Positions 19,185 through 25,961 of a DNA stretch of 64,000 nucleotides are shown in pieces (position 1 is the first letter of the stretch; each line of letters starts with the position of its first letter). Made by a program: the position numbers and the translations under genes. The notes below the pieces were generated by a model, which was given only the letters and a program-made list of their open reading frames with translations, searched no databases and was not told the origin of the DNA. The stretch is taken from assembly GCA_020161435.1 (NCBI GenBank), contig JAIUNV010000007.1, positions 1-64,000 of the forward strand, written 5' to 3'. The DNA is from Bacteroidota bacterium. Its GTDB lineage: Bacteria > Bacteroidota > Bacteroidia > Chitinophagales > Chitinophagaceae.

Positions 19185-19412
19185 GTTTTTCGCACAGAGC
19201 TAAGGAGGTCAGGGAGGTTGTGTGCCTTCGGCAAAATGGCTCTGCGTACACTGTTTCGCAGCGGTTTAAACGGGAGATTTATTTCGCACAACTTGTGCCG
19301 CAGCAGGCGGGAGAGGACGCAGAGAGCACGGAGGTTTTGTTGCCTTCGGCACAGCCTCTTTGCGTTCACTGTTTCTCTGCGGTGTAAACGGGAGAATTTT
19401 TTTCGCTGAGCT
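19185..19412 (+). repeat. Two tandem copies of a dispersed ~100-bp intergenic repeat
   Basis: Copy 1 (about 19185-19290) and copy 2 (about 19312-19412) share the order GCACAGAG or ACGCAGAGAG, GGAGGTT, TGCCTTCGGCA, a central CACTGTTTC, and a closing TAAACGGGAGA before a T-rich TTTCGC. A third copy lies at 20641-20743 on the other side of the MFS gene in the same orientation. No open reading frame of note is present. Confidence 0.6.
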
Positions 19413-19465
19413 GAAACAAAGTGTTTATTGGAATTTTAGCTTGAGCTAATGAAGATGGCTCTTTA

Positions 19466-20638
19466 TTATTTGTTGGGCGAAGGAGTAGTACTTAAATACA
19501 CCACCACCAGCAGCGTAACCACAGCAGTGATAGTAAAGGCAACGCCAGCGCCAAACTGAAACCACAGCCATCCGGTAAGGGTACTGGCCAGCAGGCTGCC
19601 GATGCTTTGCAAACCGGCAAAAGAACCAATGGCAGTGGCTGTTTCTTTTTGGGGTACAATGTTGGATATCCATGCTTTGACTATGCCTTCAGTGGCAGCG
19701 GCATAAACACCATAGAGTAGAAACAAGCCTGCAAAAACATACAGATTACTGCTTACAGACATGCCCAGATAAACGATGGCAAACAGTACAAGTCCGAAGA
19801 TAAAAATCTTTTTCAAACCTATTTTATCGGCCAGTATGCCAATGGGATACGCCAGCAATGCATACACCAGGTTGTAAAAAATATACACACCAATTACCTG
19901 CGCATCATTGAGGCCGGCATCTTTGGCTTTGAGCAACAGAAACACGTCGGAGCTGTTGAATAAGGTAAACAGCAATAGGCCTGCAACCAGTTGCTTGTAC
20001 GCAGCAGGACTTTCTTTCCAGTAATGAAACAAGGAAAGGAATGGTACTTTTTGATGAGAAGGCTGCCGCGGCTGTTTTTTTTCTTTCAATATAAAAGAAG
20101 CAATAACGGCCAACAGACCGGGGATGAAAGCGATGTAAAACAAGGTACTGTAATCCTGTGGCCAAAAGTAGAGGTACAGCAAGGCTGCGGCGGGGCCCAA
20201 CACAGCTCCCAGTGTATCCATTGAGCGGTGAAAGCCGAACACCCTGCCCTTGGTAGCCGGAGTAGCTTCATCGGATAGCAGGGCATCTCTGGCACCGGTA
20301 CGAATACCCTTGCCCAGGCGGTCAATGGTACGGGCCGTAAAAATCCACAATGGATATACAAACATCGCCATCATGGGTTTAGAAAGGGCACTCAGTGCAT
20401 AGCCCATTTGTACAAAAGGTACCCGCTTGCCACTGCTGTCGGATAGCTTGCCGAAATAACCCTTGCTCAACCCTGCAGTGGCTTCGGCCACCCCTTCCAA
20501 AATGCCTATCACCACAATGGAAAAACCAATGGATTTGAGATAAATTGGCATTATGGGGTACAGCATTTCGCTGGCCATGTCGGTAAACAAACTCACCAAC
20601 GATAGTACCCAAACGGTTCTGGTAATGGCGGGGCGCAT
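19466..20638 (-). CDS. Major facilitator superfamily transporter
   Basis: A 390-residue integral membrane protein with about 12 predicted transmembrane helices. The inter-helix 2-3 loop GYFGKLSDSSGKRVPF fits the MFS GxLSDRxGRR-type motif, and the middle of the protein carries a cytoplasmic charged loop (LKEKKQPRQPSHQKVP). IDRLGKGIRTGARDALLSDE is typical of a branch of putative drug or metabolite exporters. The substrate is unknown. It starts at ATG 20636-20638. The gene is isolated and bracketed by copies of the same intergenic repeat (19185-19412 and 20641-20743). Confidence 0.88.
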   Translation of the reverse strand: MRPAITRTVWVLSLVSLFTDMASEMLYPIMPIYLKSIGFSIVVIGILEGVAEATAGLSKGYFGKLSDSSGKRVPFVQMGYALSALSKPMMAMFVYPLWIFTARTIDRLGKGIRTGARDALLSDEATPATKGRVFGFHRSMDTLGAVLGPAAALLYLYFWPQDYSTLFYIAFIPGLLAVIASFILKEKKQPRQPSHQKVPFLSLFHYWKESPAAYKQLVAGLLLFTLFNSSDVFLLLKAKDAGLNDAQVIGVYIFYNLVYALLAYPIGILADKIGLKKIFIFGLVLFAIVYLGMSVSSNLYVFAGLFLLYGVYAAATEGIVKAWISNIVPQKETATAIGSFAGLQSIGSLLASTLTGWLWFQFGAGVAFTITAVVTLLVVVYLSTTPSPNK

Positions 20639-20640
20639 AG

Positions 20641-20743
20641 AGGAGATTTTTTTCGCACAGAGGCTTAGATGTTTTATTGTCTTCGCAAAAGTCTTTGGTT
20701 CTCTGTTTCTCTTTGGTTTAAAGGGAAGGAATTTATTTCACAC
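20641..20743 (+). repeat. Third copy of the dispersed ~100-bp repeat
   Basis: It starts TTTTTTTCGCACAGAGG and ends GGTTTAAAGGGAAGGAA followed by TTTATTTCACAC, matching copy 1 at 19185-19290 in order and orientation. The remaining sequence to 20843 holds nothing recognised. Confidence 0.55.
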
Positions 20744-20843
20744 GTAGGCTTTTGGGTACAGAAGTTCTTTGAATAAGCAGATTGCTGTATTCAGGGAGGA
20801 TAGATAATTTATGAAAGGAAGCGGGGTTAAAAACTGTTCGTCT

Positions 20844-20882
20844 TTTTAGTAGTTACGGGTGTTATCAGCCCTACTACTAAAA
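20844..20882. other. Hairpin between umuC and the MFS gene
   Basis: TTTTAGTAGT (20844-20853) pairs exactly with ACTACTAAAA (20873-20882), with extra GGG/CCC pairing inside. It lies 38 bp beyond the umuC stop and may end that transcript, although the minus strand has no following T-run. Confidence 0.4.
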
Positions 20883-20919
20883 CACAACTACAAACCCCAA
20901 GCCACAAACAGTTTAGCTA

Positions 20920-22206
20920 TCATCCAATCTCAAACAATTCATTCCACCGCGTAGTATACCTCGGGCTGTGGAAGTTTTGCTGCATCTTCCAGTTGCGGGT
21001 GGTGCCGCCGGCAGCGTATTTCAGCACATCGTTGCGCTGGCTGAAGTTGATGTTATCCATCATGTCCATGAGTTTGCGGCTGCGGTCGTCCATGGCATGG
21101 TCGAACAGGCTGCGTTGCACGGCAGTGTCGGGCACAATATCGCTGAGTAGTACACCTGCTTTTTTGTAGGCCCTGCCTGGCTCGTAGAGGGCTTCTACCA
21201 TTTGCACGGCAGGTTTGATTAATTCGTGGGTAACGGAAGTGGCTACGGGCAATACCATGTAGTTGCTGATGGTGGGCCCGTGCCTAAAGCGGCCATCGGC
21301 TGCCGGTGGCTCTTTGGGTATCACAAATACACTGATGCTTCCGGCTGCACCATGCTGCCGGCGCAGCTTTTCGGCCGCCCGGCTGGTGTAGGTAGCCACC
21401 GCTTCTTTAATGCTTTGCAGGTCGGTTACGGTTTGGCCAAACATGCGGGTGGTGGCAATCATTTTCTTTACCTTTAGTTCTTCTTTCATGCCCAGCACCG
21501 GCTGGCCCTGCAGCTCCCGCAGCAGGCGTTCGCCCACCACGCCACCGAGGTGGTTGCGGGCAAACAGCAGGTTTTGCTGGCGCAGCTGCCAGGCCGTTGT
21601 AATGTTCATGCGTTGTAGCTTTTGCGCATAGCGGTGGCCTACGCCCCACACATCTTCCACGGCTGTTTTTTCGAGGGCCTGTTGTATGCGGCGTTCGGTG
21701 TTCAGCACCAATACACAGTTCGTGATGGCTTTGTTTTTTTTAGCCAGCCGGTTGGCTACCTTGCTCAGCACTTTGGTGGGCGCCACACCAATGGATACTT
21801 TAATGCCCGTCCACTGTTCTACCTGTTGGCGCAGGTTCATCGTAAATGCGTGGAGCGTGGCAGTACTCATGTCGTCATCAAGGTCAATAAACGCTTCGTC
21901 TACGCTATACACTTCTACTTTATCGGGGCCCACGGCCTGGCGCAGGGTTTCCATTACCCGCCAGCTCATATCGCCATACAGGTTGTAGTTGCTGGAAAAT
22001 ACCGCCACATTGTGCTGCTCTATCAGGTGCTTGTTTTGAAAATACGGCGCTGCCATGCCTACGCCCAATGCCTTGGCTTCGTCGCTGCGGGCAATGATGC
22101 AACCATCGTTGTTGCTGAGCACCACTACGGGTTGCTGCGCCAGTTTGGGTTTAAACAGGCGTTCGCAGGAGCAGTAAAAACTATTGCAATCAACGATGGC
22201 TTTCAT
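20920..22206 (-). CDS. umuC: Y-family translesion DNA polymerase UmuC
   Basis: A 428-residue UmuC, the catalytic subunit of polymerase V-type lesion bypass (E. coli 422). Catalytic carboxylates lie in IVDCNSFYCSCERLF and in EVYSVDEAFIDLDD. Other conserved segments are SNNDGCIIARSDEAKALG and VSIGVAPTKVLSKVANRLAKK. A clamp-binding type motif QRSLFD lies near the C-terminus, where E. coli UmuC has QLNLFD. The frame is open upstream to 22281, but the family start is ATG 22204-22206. Unlike the E. coli umuDC operon, the gene diverges from its umuD homologue across a 143-bp region with a palindrome at 22297-22327. Confidence 0.95.
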   Translation of the reverse strand: MKAIVDCNSFYCSCERLFKPKLAQQPVVVLSNNDGCIIARSDEAKALGVGMAAPYFQNKHLIEQHNVAVFSSNYNLYGDMSWRVMETLRQAVGPDKVEVYSVDEAFIDLDDDMSTATLHAFTMNLRQQVEQWTGIKVSIGVAPTKVLSKVANRLAKKNKAITNCVLVLNTERRIQQALEKTAVEDVWGVGHRYAQKLQRMNITTAWQLRQQNLLFARNHLGGVVGERLLRELQGQPVLGMKEELKVKKMIATTRMFGQTVTDLQSIKEAVATYTSRAAEKLRRQHGAAGSISVFVIPKEPPAADGRFRHGPTISNYMVLPVATSVTHELIKPAVQMVEALYEPGRAYKKAGVLLSDIVPDTAVQRSLFDHAMDDRSRKLMDMMDNINFSQRNDVLKYAAGGTTRNWKMQQNFHSPRYTTRWNELFEIG

Positions 22207-22296
22207 ACAAAAAAGAGGATGCACGGAGCCGCCCGGCCAGCCACTCCACCGGAGCGGTGCCGCTACTAACCCTGTGTACAACTATTTTGCAAAACT

Positions 22297-22327
22297 AATT
22301 ATTTGAGTATAAAAATACTAAATAATT
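22297..22327. promoter_or_regulatory. Inverted repeat between umuC and umuD, candidate damage-response operator
   Basis: The core AGTATAAAAATACT (22306-22319) is a perfect palindrome. The arms extend to AATTATTT (22297-22304) and AAATAATT (22320-22327) with one unpaired G at 22305. It lies in the divergent promoter region, 23 bp before the umuD ATG. Bacteroidota regulate SOS genes through non-canonical S24-family LexA proteins. Whether this palindrome is their box here is inference. Confidence 0.45.
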
Positions 22328-22349
22328 TAGCGCAACAATTGGAAGTACC

Positions 22350-22787
22350 ATGGATGAGGAAACCCTGCATGAGAGTGCCTACCGGGGCACAAAGGCCTTT
22401 ACACAGCTGGATGTGAAAACGGCCAATGCCACAGGTTTTGGTGCCGCCGCCGACGACTATATGGAGCGGGGCATCGACCTGAATGAGCAGTTGATACGCA
22501 ACAAACCGGCTACGTTTTTCTTTCGCATGGCGGGTGATGCCATGGAAGGGGCGGGCATTTATGCCGGCGATGTGCTGCTGGTAGACCGCAGCATTAAAGT
22601 GGCCAGTGGCAAAATTATTGTGGCCATCCTCAACGGAGAGTTGATGGTGCGGCGCTACAAACAGCAGTTCAACAAAGCCTGGCTGTGTGCCGAGCACAAG
22701 CGGCACAAAGATGTAGAGCTCACCGAGTTCTGCGATTTTCAAACCTGGGGTGTGGTTACGTATTCCATTCACCAGCACAAACACTAA
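22350..22787 (+). CDS. umuD: UmuD homologue lacking the autoprotease residues
   Basis: A 145-residue S24-fold protein that aligns end to end with E. coli UmuD (GFGAAADDYMERGIDLNE against GFPSPAADYVEQRIDLNQ). UmuD normally cleaves itself at Cys24-Gly25 using Ser60 and Lys97. Here the nucleophile position reads GDAM (Ala64, codon GCC 22539-22541) where active members have GDSM. The lysine position reads VRRY (Arg101, codon CGG 22650-22652). The cleavage site reads Thr28-Gly29. All three self-processing elements are replaced while the fold residues remain, so this is probably a non-cleaving UmuC partner. It diverges from umuC, and the next gene starts 3 bp later. Confidence 0.85.
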   Translation: MDEETLHESAYRGTKAFTQLDVKTANATGFGAAADDYMERGIDLNEQLIRNKPATFFFRMAGDAMEGAGIYAGDVLLVDRSIKVASGKIIVAILNGELMVRRYKQQFNKAWLCAEHKRHKDVELTEFCDFQTWGVVTYSIHQHKH

Positions 22788-22790
22788 TGT

Positions 22791-23432
22791 ATGGCAGCTT
22801 ACCCGGCGCATGAACGCAAGCCTGCTGTACGCAGCAGCCGCTATGCATTGCCCCTCACGGACTACAGATTGGTGCTGCAGCCACACCCCGATTTGTACGG
22901 GCAGTTGCTGCAATTGAAGCAGGATTTTGCGCAGCAATACCAGTGCCCCGATGCGGTGGCTGATGAACCTACGATTCTGCTGATGCGGTTTCAGCAGTTT
23001 GCCATGAGCGAAGCGGCATTGCAAAAGCGACTGCAGGATTTGCTCTGTCATCAGGCGCCTTTTTTGGTGCAGCTGCATGGCTTTGGCAACCTGCCCACGC
23101 ATACGGTATTTGTGCAGGTGGCTACTAAAAATGGCATTCTGCAATTGCTGCAGCTGCTGCTGCCTTTGCAATCGATGCTGCGGCTGAGCCAGTTTAATAA
23201 AGCGCATTACATGGCAGACCCTTACCTCACACTGGCCCGGCAGCTACAGCCCTGGCAATATGAAAAAGGCTGGCGGCAATACCGGCACACGCCATTCAGC
23301 GGCAGCTTCGTAGCCAGCGAAGCCCTGCTGCTGAAGCGGCCCCCACAGGCAACACAATTTTCGCTACTGGCCCGCTTTGCATTTGCTGCCCACCCGGTAG
23401 CGGCACCGCCGGTACAAACCCTCTTGTTTTAA
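22791..23432 (+). CDS. 2H phosphoesterase / 2'-5' RNA ligase-like protein, degenerate motifs
   Basis: A 213-residue protein with the general pattern of the 2'-5' RNA ligase-like superfamily: LYGQLLQLKQDFAQQY, a first strand EPTILLMRF, VQLHGFGNLPTHTVFVQV, and a later DPYLTLARQL. Active 2H enzymes use two H-x-T/S motifs. Here the first reads PTILL, without the His, and the second reads HTV. The protein may therefore bind RNA or nucleotides without catalysis, or the family assignment may be only structural. It starts 3 bp after umuD and ends 4 bp before the radical SAM gene, so a transcriptional link to umuD is very likely. Confidence 0.6.
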   Translation: MAAYPAHERKPAVRSSRYALPLTDYRLVLQPHPDLYGQLLQLKQDFAQQYQCPDAVADEPTILLMRFQQFAMSEAALQKRLQDLLCHQAPFLVQLHGFGNLPTHTVFVQVATKNGILQLLQLLLPLQSMLRLSQFNKAHYMADPYLTLARQLQPWQYEKGWRQYRHTPFSGSFVASEALLLKRPPQATQFSLLARFAFAAHPVAAPPVQTLLF

Positions 23433-23436
23433 CCAC

Positions 23437-24546
23437 ATGCCCCAGCAACAACACCCCAATGCCCGCCCCAAGCCAGCCGCTGCCGATGCGACTGCTACGC
23501 CGTACGTAAAAGGGCGTGGCGCACAAATCAATACGCCCAACCGGTTTTTGAAAAATCACCGGGTGCAGGAACACATCGAAGCCATTGATGAATGGACCGT
23601 AGCCAACGAAGCCACGGTGTATCTGGAAGACAACGCCAAAACGCTGGTGAATAAAGTAGACAGTCCTGATGTAGGCATGTTTTACAGCATGAATCCGTAC
23701 CAGGGTTGTGAGCACGGCTGCATTTACTGCTATGCCCGCAATGCCCATGAATACTGGGGTTACAGCGCCGGTCTCGATTTTGAACGCAAGATTATTGTGA
23801 AGAAAAATGCACCGCAGCTGCTGCGCAAATTTTTGCTGCATCCCAAGTGGGATGCGACGCCCATTAGTCTGAGTGGCAATACCGATTGCTACCAGCCGGC
23901 AGAGCAGCGCTTTCGGCTTACCCGCCAGCTGCTGGAAGTATGCAACGAGTTTAACCAACCCGTGGGTATGATTACCAAAAATGCCGGCATGCTGCGGGAT
24001 AAAGATTTACTGCAGGAAATGGCGGCCAAAAATCTCATCAGCATTTTGGTAAGTATCACCAGCCTCAACGAAGATTTGCGGCGGGTAATGGAGCCCCGCA
24101 CTACCACGGCCACACAGCGTTTGCGGCTGATTAATGAACTGAGCCATGCGGGTGTACGCATGGGCGTAATGCTCGGCCCCATGATACCGGGCCTCAACGA
24201 TCATGAAATGCCCAATATCATAAAGGCTGCTGCCGACAATGGTGCCGTGTTTAGTGCTTACACATTCATCCGGCTCAACGGATCGGTGAAGCTGATGTTT
24301 CATGATTGGTTGTATAAAAACTTTCCCGACAGGGCCGATAAAGTGTGGCACCAAATTGAACATGCACACGGTGGCAAAGTGAATGACAGTCGCTTTGGTA
24401 TCCGCATGCGGGGCGAAGGGCCGGTGGCTGAATTGGTGCGGCAGCAGTTTCTGCAATACAACAAACGTTATGGTCTCAATGCTGAACGCTGGAACCTCGA
24501 CAGCAGCCGATTTCGCCGGCCGGGAGAGCAGGGAAGGTTGTTTTAG
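23437..24546 (+). CDS. PA0069-family radical SAM protein (SplB/COG1533-like)
   Basis: A 369-residue radical SAM protein. The [4Fe-4S] cluster motif is CEHGCIYCYA (Cys91, Cys95, Cys98). PYQGCEHGCIYCYARNAHEY and LSGNTDCYQPAEQ are hallmarks of the group related to spore photoproduct lyase and often annotated as DNA repair photolyase. The reaction of this subgroup is not established. It is the last gene of a tight cluster (umuD, 2H-like, radical SAM), which supports a nucleic-acid repair role. The start is ATG 23437. The gene ends at a repeat-filled gap before the helicase. Confidence 0.88.
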   Translation: MPQQQHPNARPKPAAADATATPYVKGRGAQINTPNRFLKNHRVQEHIEAIDEWTVANEATVYLEDNAKTLVNKVDSPDVGMFYSMNPYQGCEHGCIYCYARNAHEYWGYSAGLDFERKIIVKKNAPQLLRKFLLHPKWDATPISLSGNTDCYQPAEQRFRLTRQLLEVCNEFNQPVGMITKNAGMLRDKDLLQEMAAKNLISILVSITSLNEDLRRVMEPRTTTATQRLRLINELSHAGVRMGVMLGPMIPGLNDHEMPNIIKAAADNGAVFSAYTFIRLNGSVKLMFHDWLYKNFPDRADKVWHQIEHAHGGKVNDSRFGIRMRGEGPVAELVRQQFLQYNKRYGLNAERWNLDSSRFRRPGEQGRLF

Positions 24547-24605
24547 GCAGGACAGTCGGTAGCCCGTAGTCCGTGGTCGGTAGTCGGTAGTCCGTCGTCA
24601 GCCCG
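24547..24605. repeat. Low-complexity GTCGGTAGTC intergenic repeat
   Basis: The gap consists of near-tandem GGTAGTCGGTAGTCCG-like words. The same words occur at 54588-54620 and 54727-54760, and related ones at 16385-16480. Confidence 0.5.
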
Positions 24606-24611
24606 AACCGT

Positions 24612-24619
24612 TACCTTTG
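24612..24619 (+). promoter_or_regulatory. Candidate -7 box of the DEAD-box helicase gene (TACCTTTG)
   Basis: An exact TAnnTTTG match ending 6 nt before ATG 24626. It predicts a leaderless or nearly leaderless transcript and argues against the in-frame TTG that lies inside the box. Confidence 0.5.
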
Positions 24620-24625
24620 CCCCAC

Positions 24626-25861
24626 ATGAAATTTGAGAAGTATCCCATTTTGCCCGCTATAAAAACCAACCTTGCTGCGTTGGGTTTTAACCGTTTAACC
24701 GATATTCAGTACAAAGCCATGCCCAGTATTATGAAGGGCGAAGATGTGCTGGCCATTGCGCAAACCGGCACGGGCAAAACCGCTGCCTTTGCCATTCCGC
24801 TAGTGCAGCACATACTCACCAGCAGACGCCGGGCAACTGGTGTGCGGGCATTGGTAATGGTGCCTACCCGTGAGCTGGCCATGCAAATTCATGAAGTGTT
24901 TTGCAGCATTGCCAAAGGCACTACGGCACAGGTAATGGCGGTGGTAGGCGGTGTAGAGCAAGACAAACAAATAGCCCGTCTGCAAGCGGGTATTGATGTA
25001 CTGATTGCTACACCCGGCCGATTGTTTGATTTGATTGCACAGCAGCACATCAACATTGAAGCGGCAGAAATACTGGTGCTGGATGAAGCAGACAGAATGA
25101 TGGCTTTGGGTTTTATGCGTGACATTAAAGATGTAAAGCGCCGACTGCCACGGGAGCATCAAACCTTGTTTTTTTCTGCTACCATCAACGAAGAAATAAA
25201 AGACCTGGCTTACTCATTGGTGCGTAATCCTATTCGCATACAAGTGAGTCCGCAGAATACAGTGAGCCGTAACGTAACACACACAGTGGCCAACATTGCC
25301 ATGGATGACAAACGTTTTTTTCTGGAGCGTACCATACAGCAAAATCCCGATAGTAAAATACTGGTGTTTGTACGTACACGGGTACGTGCCGAACGGGTGC
25401 AGAAAGCCATGGAAAGAGTAGGGTTGAAAACAGCCGTGATACATGGTGATAAAGAACAGGATGAACGCTTTGAAGCGTTGAAGCAATTTGCGGATGGTAC
25501 CATCAAAGTACTCATTACTACTGATGTAAGTGCAAGAGGTATTGATATCAAAAAAGTGGAGTACGTTATCAATTACGATATACCTGATGTAGCCGAAAAC
25601 TATGTACACCGCGTAGGCCGTACAGGTCGTGGTATGGAAAAAGGTTATGCCCTTTCTTTTTGCAGCGAAGAAGAAAAGCCCCTGCTGGCCGCGGTAGAAA
25701 AATTCATCGGGCAAAAAATAGATGTCATTGATATTTCGAAAGGCGATTACAACGACATGATTGATTTGTCGGCATCAGCTGCAACAGATATGGATGCCGT
25801 TAAAAAACTGATTGCTGAAAATGAACAGCGTCAGCAAGCTAAAAAGCGAAAGAAAAAGTAG
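24626..25861 (+). CDS. rhlE: DEAD-box RNA helicase, RhlE-like
   Basis: A 411-residue ATP-dependent RNA helicase with the full motif set: the Q-motif region FNRLTDIQ, Walker A AQTGTGKT (45-52), PTRELA, TPGR, DEAD in VLDEADRM, SAT, TDVSARGIDI and HRVGRTGRG. The C-terminal tail is short and basic (AKKRKKK), as in RhlE/DeaD-like proteins that assist ribosome assembly or RNA turnover, often in the cold. Translation starts at ATG 24626. It ends at a bidirectional terminator shared with the convergent TonB-dependent receptor gene. Confidence 0.94.
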   Translation: MKFEKYPILPAIKTNLAALGFNRLTDIQYKAMPSIMKGEDVLAIAQTGTGKTAAFAIPLVQHILTSRRRATGVRALVMVPTRELAMQIHEVFCSIAKGTTAQVMAVVGGVEQDKQIARLQAGIDVLIATPGRLFDLIAQQHINIEAAEILVLDEADRMMALGFMRDIKDVKRRLPREHQTLFFSATINEEIKDLAYSLVRNPIRIQVSPQNTVSRNVTHTVANIAMDDKRFFLERTIQQNPDSKILVFVRTRVRAERVQKAMERVGLKTAVIHGDKEQDERFEALKQFADGTIKVLITTDVSARGIDIKKVEYVINYDIPDVAENYVHRVGRTGRGMEKGYALSFCSEEEKPLLAAVEKFIGQKIDVIDISKGDYNDMIDLSASAATDMDAVKKLIAENEQRQQAKKRKKK

Positions 25862-25883
25862 CAGCATTTACAGCGGTAAAAAT

Positions 25884-25910
25884 AAGCCCACTGTAGAAAC
25901 AGCGGGCTTT
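25884..25910. terminator. Bidirectional terminator between the helicase and receptor genes
   Basis: AAGCCCACTGT (25884-25894) and ACAGCGGGCTT (25899-25909) form an 11-bp stem with one mismatch and a 4-nt loop. A-rich sequence precedes it and TTT follows. It sits between two convergent genes. Confidence 0.75.
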
Positions 25911-25961
25911 AAAACTGCTAGTGAAAACATGCGTGCCGTTCATTCACGCAATATTTTTAAG

